From Dichetophora obliterata (lineage: Eukaryota > Arthropoda > Insecta > Diptera > Sciomyzidae): a DNA stretch of 64,000 nt. Below the pieces are notes generated by a model that did no database searches, had not been told where the DNA came from, and saw only the letters and a list, made by a program, of their open reading frames with translations. The position numbers and the translations under genes are program-made. The stretch lies in NCBI GenBank assembly GCA_963920525.1, contig OY986435.1, positions 221,999,899-222,063,898 of the forward strand, given 5' to 3'. Below are positions 43,240 to 54,485 of this stretch, piece after piece (the stretch's first letter is position 1; each line of letters begins with the position of its first letter).

Positions 43240-44125
43240 ACCCAGTAGTTCCAGTCTTGAAGAAATCTCAAATGAATCATGCACGATTTTTCTTGATCCT
43301 TGACGAAACATGCTGATTTGGAAATACATTTGATTGACGAAAATTTCATATTAATGTTCCAAATTCGTGCAAGACGCAATGCGGAAACGTCGGGATTTAT
43401 CATGCATGAACCCTATATCGAAATATTGAGGAAGTTTCGTTAATGAAAAGTAGACAGGAATATAAAAAAAATTTGGTATTTCTGGACCGAATTCAACGTC
43501 ATGCGATATATTTGATAGGGGATAAATATATTTCATCCTCTCGCAACTCTATTGGAAATTGACGTAACGTTGGTTTCGTAATGACCCGACGCCACTACAC
43601 CGTATGTTTTCCAGGTCCACTCGGGCAGCTGTCCAAGCCCATTCTTTTACCATTTCCTTGATGCCACACAGAATCTCACGTTTTAGTGATAATTCGTTCT
43701 TTAGTCGTACATCTTCACTGAAACTACTCCATCTTTTTAACTTCTAACTATCACCCATCTTCCAGATCAACACAATGCTCAAACATTTAAAAGAAATATC
43801 ACCTGCGCTTTCACTCTACAAAACAGAAAAAAATTATACCAAATTATCAAAATCAAACGAATTCGACAGCAATGGATGCATATTTAAATACTATCTAAAA
43901 CCATCGATAGTCAGTCCAAAACTATCGATAGTAAGGATAGTGTGAAATTATCGATAGTGTCATCGATAGTTTGTGAAATCTACAGTAGTAAAAGTTGGGT
44001 GCTGACAACTGCTACTTTGCATTATATTTTGTATGAATTTTTTTAAGTCCAGCAGATCATGCAGAAACTTCTTTTAAGAAATCATCACGAAAAGTTCGTC
44101 AATGATGCCGCGCAATACTGGGTAA
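43240..44125 (+). repeat. Duplicated composite segment, copy B
   Basis: This is the second copy of the segment at 38719-39775, in the same orientation about 4.5 kb downstream. It contains the same Jockey/CR1-like 3' fragment (about 43480-43860, here with a 69-bp deletion) and leads into the Tc1-like frame at 44059. Sharing of two unrelated transposon fragments with the same junction shows duplication of a block, not two independent insertions. Confidence 0.8.
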
Positions 44126-44348
44126 TTGCTTTAAAATCAGAAGGCATTGGTTTTCGTGAAATTGCTCGAAAATTCGGTCGAAGTCATAAATCAATAGGCT
44201 CCTTCTTACGTAATTCTGGAGAAAGAAAGCTCAGCATAAAAAGAAAGCTCAGAAAGATCAGAGGTCGCGATAAGCGTAAAATAATTAAGGCATCAAGCAA
44301 TTCAACAAAGAGCTGCAAGCAACTTGCTGCTCTTTGCTCAGTGAATGT
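44059..44348 (+). pseudogene. Tc1-like transposase N-terminal domain, interrupted by hAT element
   Basis: The frame MQKLLLRNHHEKFVNDAAQYW leads into a helix-turn-helix: IALKSEGIGFREIARKFGRSHKSIGSFLRNSG. A basic second DNA-binding part follows (LRKIRGRDKRKIIKASSNSTKSCKQLAALCSVNVCR). This is the bipartite N-terminal domain of Tc1-type transposases. It stops at the hAT insertion at 44357 and resumes after the 8-bp duplication, at 45320, as QTVWMALKQR in the same frame. The catalytic domain is missing downstream. Confidence 0.75.
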
Positions 44349-44356
44349 GTGCCGAC

Positions 44357-45311
44357 CAGTGTTGCCACAAAAATATTTCAAAATTACACAAAGCTTTCCG
44401 AAAATAACACAATTCTGATAAAATTATACAAATTTTAATTTTTTTCTTTGCAAAACAATGAAAAACAAATTATTTCAATGACAAATCAAGAATTCAAAAT
44501 AACATAAAACAAAGAATGTGTAAAAAAATATCTCGGATTACGTATACAATTATGAGTTTACAAATCATTTGCAATTTTATTGATAGGTACATATCAGCCT
44601 CTGGCTCAAAAAAATCTCTTCAACTGCTATGTACTCCTATTGTTTATTTATTCCTAAGAGCTATTGTATGAGTGCTTAGTCTATTTCTTTGCCAGTCTCC
44701 CAATATAAATAAAGCAAATACATGTTCCACTGAAACATTAAAAAATGGAAGTATGTATTAAAAGAAATCTTATGTCTCTCCCAAAGATAGAGAAAAAGTT
44801 CTTCTCCAATAGGATTTTAAGACTAAAATCTTTATTTCCAATAAGATTAAACACACGATTGTGATTTTTAATCTAATGGCTTGTAATCCAAAACAGCGTG
44901 TTCCCGCGCTTGTGGGCATCATCAGAAAAATCAAAACTTTTTATTTGGTGAACAACTTCAATACAAAAGTTTCGACACATATTAATAATTTCATTACGGT
45001 CATTTAAAGATATTTCTCCAAGACTTTCTTGATAGCAACTCTTTCCACTTTTTTAACTTTAAGAGAAAATAACTTTTTTTAGAAAAGGTGAATTGCTTAT
45101 CGCAAGTGCACAATTAACAATTGAATAATGTGATTAAAAGGTGAAAAACTGTGGTTTGGGCACATTCGCATTTTTTTTCATTTCATGACAGAGCTGCCCC
45201 TATTTTTTCTTTCAACTACGAAATTACACAAAATACTCACAGTACATCGGCAGGACAATCGTTTCGAAATAGCACACGTTTAGTGTTATTACACAGAAAG
45301 TGGCAACACTG
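44357..45311. mobile_element. hAT-type non-autonomous element, 955 bp, exact TSD
   Basis: The ends cagtgttgccac and gtggcaacactg are perfectly inverted. The exact 8-bp duplication gtgccgac lies at 44349-44356 and 45312-45319. The end type and duplication fit hAT. The interior is AT-rich with no transposase. Confidence 0.88.
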
Positions 45312-45484
45312 GTGCCGACAAACAGTGTGGATGGCTTTAAAACAGCGCTAGGCGTAACAAAAAATGTTTGTATGGGGAATCCCCAGGGGGTTCCAGGGGG
45401 TGTGCCACTGGCATGGGTGGATCGGCCCTCGAAAGTTAGAAGGGGTCGATCATACATTTGGACTCGATTGGGGCACTCTAAATG

Positions 45485-45652
45485 AATCAAAGAGGGTTTT
45501 TTCAAAATTTGACCCTACGAAAAAGTTGGGGCATTAGAATTCGTTTTAGAGGTATAGTTCCTCGGGCAAAGTTTCTTATTTTGATCCCTATAATATGATT
45601 TTCACTGAGCAATGGGCGATTTTTTTGCCTCCCCACAAATCGACCCGGCCTA
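45485..45652. mobile_element. Diverged partial copy of the tagggcggg foldback MITE
   Basis: The right end, 'cacaaatcgacccggccta', matches the right end of the element at 39798 (cacaaat without change, then tcgacccgcccta). The interior 'gttttagaggtatagttcc' matches 'cgatagaggtatggttcc' at about 40526. The left end could not be defined. Confidence 0.55.
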
Positions 45653-45779
45653 ATAGATATATATCAAAAATGATATATTTTCGTCCTTTATATATATAAA
45701 GAAATAAAATAAATTAACTTCTTATAAAAAATTTAAGTAAACTGCTTTTTTAATTCCTTTGGACAATTTTTTATTAAAA

Positions 45780-46330
45780 CTAGTAAGGAATTATCTTCGA
45801 CTAGGCCGAAGTTAAAATACCCCCACGGCCGAATTAGAGTATATATAAAGTCTTAAGCAAACTGTTAAATATATTTAAAGAGATTTTTCCCGTTTTGGTT
45901 AAGTCACTTTGTATGGGAGGTAGGCGTGGTTTTTATGCGATTTTTACAAATTTAATACTCAAAATAAATATTCAATATTTAAGACACTGTGCGAAATTTG
46001 AAGTCATTAAATTGATTTTTGTGGAATTTAAAGATATCTTACCGTTTTGGTTAAGTCACTTTGTATGGGAGGTAGGGGTGGTTTTCATCCGATTTTGCTC
46101 AGATTCGAATTTGACCTCCATTTTTGTATATAAAGCTTATATTTTGAATTTCGTTACGATAGCTCAAAAATTACGGCTGCTATCGTGGACTCAGACGGAC
46201 AGACGGACAGACGGGCATGGCTAAATCGACTCAGGAGGTGATGCTGATCAGGAATATATATACTTTTCTATACCCGCCACGCCTCCTTATCGGCGTTACA
46301 AACGGAGTGACAAAACTAATATACTGGGGA
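45780..46330 (+). repeat. Dispersed dipteran repeat with 'tatgggaggtaggcgtgg' units
   Basis: Two units of about 135 bp start with 'ttttggttaagtcactttgt' (about 45894 and 46034). They are followed by a 'gacggacagacgg' run and 'catggctaaatcgactca' (46217-46234), then 'aggaatatatatac'. Sequences of this last type are common interspersed repeats in flies, by memory. It is non-coding. Confidence 0.5.
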
Positions 46331-47663
46331 CATTTTTTGGGGGGGTTTTTTAAACGTGGGGGTATAAAAATATCCTAACTTTCATACCTTGCACACGATT
46401 TCTTTTTTTGTTAAATAAATTACATTTTATCTGTTTTTCAAATCCCGGTACTAATTCCGGGATCCCCGGATTCTTAATTAGTAATTCCGAAATTGCTTTT
46501 GAGTACCGAAATTGGAAGCCCTAGACACTACATAATTTATATTATATTATAATACAGACAACAATGATATGAGGTGAGAATATGAGGTATACTTTGCAAC
46601 TGGCGCGCCGACGTCAGGTACCGCTCGAGTTCATTTAATTTTTTTGCAATAGTTATAATTATTTCTCCATCGAAAAAAAATCGTTTTTTATGTAAAGTTA
46701 AAATACGATGGTAATGTTTAAAACACGCTTAGTGGTGGGTAAGATTGGTTAAAATTTATTTAAAAATTTAAATTGCATATTTTGAAACTATTTTTTTCTT
46801 AAAATTTTTTTCTTCAAAATGAAACAAAAAAGTGGTAACCAGAACCGAAATTGTGAATTTTTGAAAATTAGTCTTCAAAGCAAAAATCACGAAAATCTCA
46901 AACTTTTAACGCCCTCTATTTTCAAAAAAAAAATCCTCGAACCCGTGTCTCGTTTTTTTGATATAGAACCCGTAAAAAGAATTTCATGCAAATCAAAAAC
47001 GGGTCGGTCATTTTTGTTCAAATCTGTACGGTTTGTAAAAGAATGACCCATATATTAAAAATCACATTTTTTGAGATTTGAGGATTTTTTGTGAGAATTT
47101 CCACTAAAGCAGAAAAATATCTCCAATCAGAAAATTTTTCTTATTACCAAAGATATTCTAAAACAAATTGAAGACAAGTTCGATTTAGGTAAAGAAGATG
47201 TTTTGAATATAATAATATAAGAAGTAGATGTTTTGAATATAATAACATCTTCACAAGTTATGTCAGAAAACAAAATGTCTTTATTGCCATAATTCAATAA
47301 TTCATATTAAAATATCATCTCATAGAATGCTACCCTGGCGTTATTGTGACTCAGAGTAATTTTCTTCAGGTTTCAAATATTAGTTTTTAAATTTGTAATG
47401 ACGTTAGGAAAAAATTTGTGTATTTTGGGAAAAAGTCAGGGTCGTAAAGAATGGATAAATAGTCTGATGTGCCTTCCATATAGCTCGGCAGCTGTTGAAC
47501 CAATATTTTTGATGCGAAGCTTTTTACACCTCGTTTTGTGATTTGCTTGAGTGAAATCTGAAAAACGACACTTTTTTCATACACCTTTTTCTTAGAATTG
47601 TTGTTGCTTTTTATGTAGATTGTAACAAGAGAATATAAAATTAATAAAAATATTTCTTTGTAA
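46330..47663. other. Intergenic-like intron sequence around the linker
   Basis: Outside the restriction-site cluster, this is AT-rich sequence. A short exact repeat of 'gaagtagatgttttgaatataataa'-type text (about 47195-47245) is present. No gene, RNA or recognisable transposon was found. Confidence 0.4.
46602..46629. other. Polylinker-like cluster of four restriction sites
   Basis: In 28 bp there is GGCGCGCC (AscI, 46602-46609), directly abutting GACGTC (AatII, 46610-46615), then after one base GGTACC (KpnI, 46617-46622), then after one base CTCGAG (XhoI, 46624-46629). The surroundings are strongly AT-rich with no other vector-like sequence. It looks like a synthetic linker, but this is inference. 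Confidence 0.6.
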
Positions 47664-47730
47664 GCAATGAGAATCGAACCCGTACCTTTTCGATTGACAT
47701 TTCTATACACTAACAACTGATCCAAAAACC
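47664..47730 (-). other. tRNA-like sequence (pseudogene or SINE head)
   Basis: On the minus strand a tRNA-like segment has A-box-like ggatcagttgttagtg and a perfect B box, ggttcgattct. The acceptor-stem ends (ggttttt and ...attgc) do not pair, and the anticodon arm is poor, so it is not a working tRNA gene. It differs from the SINE head at 35232. It could be an old tRNA pseudogene or another SINE family. Confidence 0.55.
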
Positions 47731-47870
47731 TTTATTGACTATGGAAGTTTATTTAATATTAAGTATTAACTGAAGCTATGTTGCATAGATGACAAGAATC
47801 TATTAAAGGATTGTGCTTTAGCTATCCTACATTTGAATGCGTGAAGCTATGGTGCAGATCACAATAATCT

Positions 47871-50127
47871 ATACTATTATATAAACGAAGACTCACGAAA
47901 TTTAATCCAGAATAAGCTCGGTAACCGCTGAACCGATTTTGATAATTCTTTTTTTATTCGATTCCTATGATAATATAGATTGTTATAGCTTACCAAGGTT
48001 TTCGAAAAATGTATTTTTTAATTATTGCAAAATCACGCATTTTATTTGATGCCTACATTCAACCAGCAGCACAATATAACAGCAAACAAAGCTTTCCTCT
48101 CTTTGTCGAGAGAGCTTCTCTCAATATAACACGACAACCACGGCGTTACTGAACGAAAACTTCATATGAAAAAACTTTCAAAACATGCTGAAGGTGATCA
48201 GTGAATCCAGCTTTACTTTCATGGAGATTCTTGCTTTCATACAGTGTTAATTGATTTTCGTTGCTAATGTATTGAGAAGAGTTGCCAGAATATAGTTATC
48301 AGCATTAAGTATGTTTTGCAGCCTTGCCAGCCAGTCTTTCCCCACTTGAGATTGTGTTAGTCTATCTATACGAATATATAAAAGCGTTGTGACACTGCAC
48401 GGATGTTTGACAATCACGCAAGAACCACTGAACAGATTAACACGATATAGGTATCAAACTCCAACTTTATCGTAATATGCTATGTTAGATTTGCCACTAC
48501 TACTACTACTTTTCATGCCCACTTTTTGCAAAAAATGCTATATATCAGACGATTTTGGTCGTATGAAACTAGAATTTGGCAATCTACGTTGTATGGTTAC
48601 TTTCGCTAACTTTACTAAAAATGGACATGACCCACTTTAGTTAAGTCCACTTTCCGGGGGATAAGCTTGGAGTAAAGCAAAGCGCACTAGGTTTAAGCTC
48701 AATTGGGCTGAAATTCTGGCATTCTATTGTTTCGAGTATGAGATGGTTTAAGTGAAAAAATTTAGCCACACCCCCATTACCGCCCAGAATTAAACGAAAA
48801 TGGTATATTTCGAACGGTTTTGGTCGTATTAGAATAAAATTTGATAATTTAGTTCATACGGCTTTTTTCGGCAACTGTACTAAAAATGGCGAATATATAA
48901 ATTTTTTTTTAACAGCGTGAAAATTCGTATATAGCAATAAGGTGGTCTGCGGCAGGACAACGTCTGCCGGGCAATACTATACATCAAAAAGAATGCTGTA
49001 TAAATCAAAAAATTCTGATCGTCATGCATTGATGTTTCAAACGGAAACGTCTAGCATGTGTTTGGTTCGAAGGTCAATTTACACTTTTACAAATTCACAA
49101 AACGATCATAAAAATTTCATTGAATTGGGTCAGGACAAAGTCTACTATAACTATAACGTTAACTATGAATATATAGATATGGAATAAGATTAAAACATAG
49201 ATTTATATATTTAACTTTAGAAAAGTAAGAAATATTTGAAATATTTTTCACAGAATTATTTTTTAAGCTTTATTTGAAAATGTTTTTTACATAAATTAGT
49301 TTTTAAGCTGTAGAACATTGCAAAAACAATAACAAAAGCATTTTAGGCAAATTATTTTTCATCAAAAAATCATAGAGGGGATAGGTGGCCAATGATTTTT
49401 AATGATAGACACTGTTTGTGTCAAAAAAGATTAATTTTTGCAGATAAATTATGTTATATGAAAGAATAAGAAAAATGAAAATTAAAAAAAAATTAAAATT
49501 AAAAATTAATATGTACAACAAAAGTAACTCTTGGCCTATTTTTGAGTACAAGTTGGATATTTAACAGTAAACCTTTTCTCATTTTCCCAATTTAGTTAAT
49601 TGAACTTTCAAGCAAAGAAAATTTAATGAAAATCGATTTGAAAATGGCGGAAATGTTTGCTTGCTGAGTCAAAACATGAAATTTCATTAGTTTTTTTATC
49701 ATTCTGAGGCTTAAGAAAATGTGTTATACTGAGAAAATCTATAGTGTCCATACAAAAATGCATTGTTGTGCATTGAGAAAGTCTATAGTTTTTGAGATAT
49801 CGCCATAGTTAGATGTCATTATAACGGTCTTTTTATTAAATTTAAGAATATATTTATTTTCAGAATATATGTAAAAAATTACAAAAAAAAAATAAAGCCA
49901 GGTAAATTTATGTCATCATAACATTTACAGTTTAAATAAAATATTCAAATTAAATAAAGTAATTCTTTAATATTTATAACATTTTTACATAATCAAACAA
50001 AACAAACACAATAATTTTTATATTTACAATTTGATTCAATATAAATCAATACTTAAATTTTAAGATTTAAAATTTTTAAATGGTATTTAATATTTTTATC
50101 GCAGGCGAAGCAGCGGGTATTTGCTAG
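47871..50127 (+). mobile_element. Helitron-like repeats ending in CTAG at 50127
   Basis: TCTATACTATTATATAAACG at about 47871 is followed by 'ggtaaccgctgaaccgatttt'. A second start, TCTATCTATACGAATATATAAAAG, lies near 48363 and leads into units shared with 25600-27740 ('accgcccagaattaa', 'tttcgaacggttttggtcgta', and 'cggcaggacaacgtctgccggg' at 48949-48971). The block ends '...gaagcagcgggtatttgCTAG' before T, parallel to the end at 28941. It is probably two adjacent or nested non-autonomous copies. The interior 49190-50100 is AT-rich without a gene. Confidence 0.55.
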
Positions 50128-50289
50128 TCTATTATATAAAAGGATTGTGTATTGGTTATCCAAATAACAAAATCTGCAAAAAATATAACAATACAAATGT
50201 TGCTTCTACTTACTACCGTTGTCATTACCATCGCTAAGTAAGTGTTTTCTTTTGTTGATGAGAATAGTCTGATCCCGAACTAACTCCAA

Positions 50290-51370
50290 GAACTGCAGGA
50301 ACTTAAATTTTATGAATTGACACAAGTTATGCGGCAAAGTAATAAACAGTTTTCGTCATTTCTAACGAAGATTGGTGATGGCAAAAAACTTGAGCAAAAC
50401 GAGTTAAATTTAATAGAGAGCCGATTTTTTACGAAGGAAACTGCCAGCCGCCTGAGTCAAAATGGAATAAGATTATTTTTTAGTAATGCTTCTATAGATT
50501 TATTTAATAATTCTATCTTACGCGCAATAGAACACAACAAAATGAGCAAAACGAGTTAAATTTAATAGAGAGCCGATTTTTTACGAAGGAAACTGCCAGC
50601 CGCCTGAGTCAAAATGGAATAAGATTATTTTTTAGTAATGCTTCTATAGATTTATTTAATAATTCTATCTTACGCGCAATAGAACACAACAAAATTTTCT
50701 CTGCAATAGATAACGTTAGTGGATGTTAAAATAATGAACAATTACAAGCATTTAAACAAAAATTGCATAATTTGAAAGTTATCGATAAAGGTGGTTTACC
50801 TTCTGAAATTGTTTTTGCCATCAATAAGCATTATCTAATAACAACAAATATTAATGTTAGAGATGGTTTGGCAAATGGGGCTATTGGTAAACTAGTGCAC
50901 ATTGAAATTGACCTGAATGACCAGGTTAAAAAAGTTTGGTTGGAATTCGATGAGCCTAAAATTGGTCAGTAAACAAGAAGGAACGCTTCTACTAACGCAC
51001 AATCGATTCAAGTTAGAAAAAGAGCTGTGCCAATACTACGAAAAAACAGTAGCATACCTCTTAATAAAAATAAAACAATCACAGTTAAATCATTTTCCAT
51101 TAATTCCTGCAATGGCTATAACTATTCTTAAGTCACAGGGTGGATCATTCGCAGATTGTTTACGAATATGACAAAAAGCATTCCTTGCAATTACTCTAGT
51201 ATAATCTCGTGTTACTAGTATTGACATACTTTTTATCACAACCTCTGATGACAACCCTTTACAATTTATATTTCAGCATGGAAGGCGAAATGATTTTTCT
51301 AATGTTGATTTAATTCGAGAACTTTAAAGATTATCTCTTAAAAAATTGGAAACTAAATGTATTACTATAA
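50290..51370 (+). pseudogene. PIF1-like helicase C-terminal part (Helentron)
   Basis: The pieces read FYELTQVMRQSNKQFSSFL, then FNNSIL, then LPSEIVFAINKHYLITTNI with NVRDGLANGAIGKLV (50791-50910). LIPAMAITILKSQGGSF (about 51103-51155) and, after frame breaks, SRVTSIDILFITT follow. These match the late motifs of PIF1-family helicases (xMLxxNIDxxDGLxNGxxG and AxTIHKSQG, where Leu here replaces the usual His). A 152-bp perfect tandem duplication and several frameshifts break it. Confidence 0.75.
50391..50694 (+). repeat. 152-bp perfect tandem duplication
   Basis: The segment beginning tgagcaaaacgagttaaa at 50391 is repeated at 50543. The two copies appear identical. Since 152 is not a multiple of three, it shifts the helicase frame. 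The lack of divergence suggests a recent event or an assembly duplication. Confidence 0.85.
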
Positions 51371-51404
51371 AAAATTTGATAGAGAGCAAATAGTTCTTTT
51401 CTGT

Positions 51405-52002
51405 AATGACTTTAAATTGTCAGAGTCTCTATGCTCATTCTCAAGATCTTACCGATTCTATAACTCAAAGCTGTGACATTATATTGCTATCAGAAACAAA
51501 AATGCAAAATGATGAAAGTATCGATAGATATCTAGTTTCGCTTGTATATTTTCGCTCAATTTCAGAGAAATAGTTGTCGTTCTGGAGGAGTTGCAATTTA
51601 TCGTAATTATCATAAAGATAAGTACAATACAATCAATGGGAATATTTGTCAATATATTTAAACAGACTCCAGCTACAATATTTTTCCGTTGATATTTAAA
51701 AAATGGTTCTGCAGAAATGATAGTTCCTAATGGACAACATATTTCGATGATTTCAATTTACATTTCACCTCAGAAAACGACCGAAAAAAAACCAAATCGA
51801 TAACATAATAACATTTATCCACAGATCTTTTTTATGTTATACACGAGCTGGTTCCATTGTACTGCGTGAAAATTATCACAAAATGCCAATTGTTTTTGGT
51901 GGAGATTTTAATTGCGATTTGAGACATGAATCCTCAAAGGCACTTAAACAATTCCTTTTTGATAAATTTAATTTACAAATCAGTTCGAATTCCATTGGTG
52001 AA
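51405..52002 (+). pseudogene. EEP endonuclease domain of Helentron, broken
   Basis: It reads MTLNCQSLYAHSQDLTDSI, then IILLSETKMQNDESI, then SGGVAIYRNYHKDK, then (51883 on) MPIVFGGDFNCDLRHES and LFDKFNLQISSNS. The LSET Glu and GDFN Asp are the catalytic landmarks of exonuclease/endonuclease/phosphatase enzymes. It is interrupted at about 52002 by the CR1-like element and continues at 54487. Frameshifts and stops occur between the pieces. Confidence 0.72.
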
Positions 52003-53865
52003 GACGGTGTTTCGATCAAGTTCATTAGGCTTATTTTGCCCCATGTGGTCAGTCCACTTGCTCATATCATCAACCATTGCATCACTACCTCGTGCTTTTC
52101 TGCCAGCTGAAAAGTGGCTACAATTGTTCCGATTGCGAAAATTGCAAATGCACGCGCGCCTGGTGACTTCAGACCAATCAGCTTGTTGTCATCAATTTCG
52201 AAAGCATGTGAGGCTCTTATGGCGGAGCAAATAAGTGAACATATCCTATCTCTGGGCCTTATGTCTGATTTTCAGTCAGGCTTCCGTAAAGGTCATAGTT
52301 GTTCAACAGCTATAGTTAATATCTTGGATGACATTAGAGCTCCCTTCGATAATGGTGATCTGACCTTGCTTTGCCTTCTAGATTTCTCTAAGGCTTTCGA
52401 CACTGTAAGCCATAGTATCTTATGCAAAAAACTTGAATTGCAGTTCGGATTTTCTGAGCCATCAGTTCGCCTTTTAAGTAGTTACTTAAATGGAAGGTCC
52501 CAAAGAGTCAGCCTAGGCAACAACTTATCTGCGTATAAGCAAATCTCTTGCGGTGTCCCTCAAGTGTCAGTCCTGGGACCACTCTTGTTTGCCATGTTCA
52601 TTAATGACATCTTTGTGAAATGTGAGCATGTATCCATGCATGCTTATGCTGATGACTTACAGTTATATATGTCAAGACCCACAGGGCTTGTTGAGGATTT
52701 GTGCGCAAGAGTAAATGATGATTTAAAATTAGTAGTGGTATGGGCTAGGGAGAATATGCTTGCACTAAACTCCTCGAAATCATGTGTCTTGCCAATTACC
52801 AAAACACCTTTCTTCAATCTTGAGTTTCCTCCGATTATTCTAAATAACACTGAGTTAAAAGTTGTAAGAAAGGTAAAAAACCTAGGTTTTATTCTGAATT
52901 CACCTCTTTCCTGCGAGGATCGTATTAATATGTGTGTAAGTAAGGTCTATTATGTATTAAAAAACTTAAGAATGACTGCACCGTTTGTTCCCATCGAAAC
53001 AAAACGTAAACTTGTCCTGCAGATTTTAATGCCAATAATTACATACTCAGAAGTCGTGTATAGCAAGCTGGACTCGAAATCCTCACATAAACTGTTAGTT
53101 GCCTTGAATAATGCTGCTCGTTTTGTCTATGGTCTGCAGATGCATGACCATGTCTCCTCATTTTCCATTCGATTACTTGGCCGTAGTCTGAGCAATCTTT
53201 TCGAAGCAAGGAACTGCATTTTCTTGCCTAAAATAATATACTCGCAATGTCCACGATATCTCTTTGCAAGACTTCAGTTCTGCAGATCAAGTAGATATCT
53301 GAATCTCTTAATACCGCGTTTTAATTATACAGCCTCAAGTAGACTGTTTTTCGTTAGCGCAATAAGGCTGTGGAACTTACTGCCCAACCATATAAAATTA
53401 GTCTCCAATAGATTAGCCTTTAAGCATTGGATATCTACTCAAATATTTTTCTTAACTTCACATAACTTCATTTTTAGTCTAAGCTCTAACACAACCTCTT
53501 ATTTTAGCTCTAGCATTTTTTCACCGCAGGTTGATCATTTGATTAGTCAATTTATATAAATCTCACATCTTTTAAAAAACATTTTCAATAGTTTTAAATA
53601 TCTTTTTTACTGTGACATGCACATGATAATTAGTTCTTGAATGTTAACATTATCTCTTATAAAATACATTATTGGTATCATTTTCTGAGTTGAGAATTTC
53701 TGTCATTAATGATAATAATCTTAGTTATAACATTTTAAATAGTTTAGTATATAAGTATTATATTGTTGTTATTTATTCTAAAAATGCGGCGTGCAAAAGA
53801 CTCAAGTCTTAAATGCCAACAATATTTTTAAATAAATAAAAAAAATAAATAAAAATAATAAGCGA
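52003..53865 (+). mobile_element. CR1/Jockey-like non-LTR retrotransposon, 5'-truncated
   Basis: The junction lies near 52003, inside the Helentron endonuclease. The element retains most of the RT and C-terminus and ends in an 'aaataaataaa' tail (about 53828-53860). The Helentron frame reappears after it, beyond the Tigger-like MITE. A convincing target duplication was not found. Confidence 0.8.
52013..53559 (+). pseudogene. CR1/Jockey-like reverse transcriptase
   Basis: It reads KFIRLILPHVVSPLAHIINH, then an in-frame TGA at 52108 (where SW is expected in SAxWK), then a 481-codon uninterrupted stretch. That stretch carries APGDFRPISLLSSISK, QSGFRKGHSC, motif A LLDFSKAFDTVSH, motif B SCGVPQVSVLGPLLF, the catalytic HAYADDLQLY (about 52638-52667), and the C-terminal WNLLPNHIK. 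There is no RNase H domain, which suits CR1/L2/Jockey-type elements. Normally a Gly-Ser (QGSxLGP) follows VPQ; here it is Val-Ser. The long open stretch indicates a fairly recent copy. It lacks the endonuclease and the start. Confidence 0.85.
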
Positions 53866-53873
53866 TCCAAATA

Positions 53874-54485
53874 CAGTAGAATCTGGATATAACAATTTCG
53901 CTTATAACGACTATCCGTTTTTAGCAACCGTGATGTAAACTCAAGTTTGGTTTCATAGCTAAGTATTAGGAAAACATATCCATTTAGTACGACTTCGGTT
54001 GAAGCGGCCATCTGCTTATAGCCACTAATTTTAAAGATAATTCGTCTGGTTAGAACGACGCACAGTGTGTCTGAAGCTCTACAGGCTGCGGAAACGCTCA
54101 ATGTGTTTATTCAAACCAACTTTGATGATGATGTTGAAGTTCTTACTATCGAACAAAATTTAATCAAAAACAAATCCGATTTTGAGACTTTCTACATTAG
54201 TAACTACATATTTTTTGCACACAATGTAGGTACATACATTGTAGGTCTTTGTATATATTGCAGTATGTTTTTAATGCGAAATGTTTAAGTATCATTAAAG
54301 TTCTGTGTAATTAGTAATTAATGTTTTATTTACTTAATGGAAACTTATATAATTGTACATTTAAATACATACATATGTCATACTAAAAAAACACGCTTAA
54401 TTTATTCGTCCGTTTTGTGCGTCGTCCGGTTAGTACGACGGAGTTTCGCCGGTCCCCTGTTGGTCGTTATATCCGAATTCTACTG
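53874..54485 (+). mobile_element. Tigger/pogo-like MITE, 612 bp, TA TSD
   Basis: The inverted ends are cagtagaatctggatataac and the complement of cagtagaattcggatataac, flanked by TA (53872-53873 and 54486-54487). Removing the element and one TA leaves DPNICTTRLGTTID in frame with the Helentron endonuclease. The interior (54067 on) still reads SEALQAAETLNVFIQTNFDDD, like the acidic C-terminus of pogo/Tigger-type transposases, so this is a deletion derivative. Confidence 0.85.
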
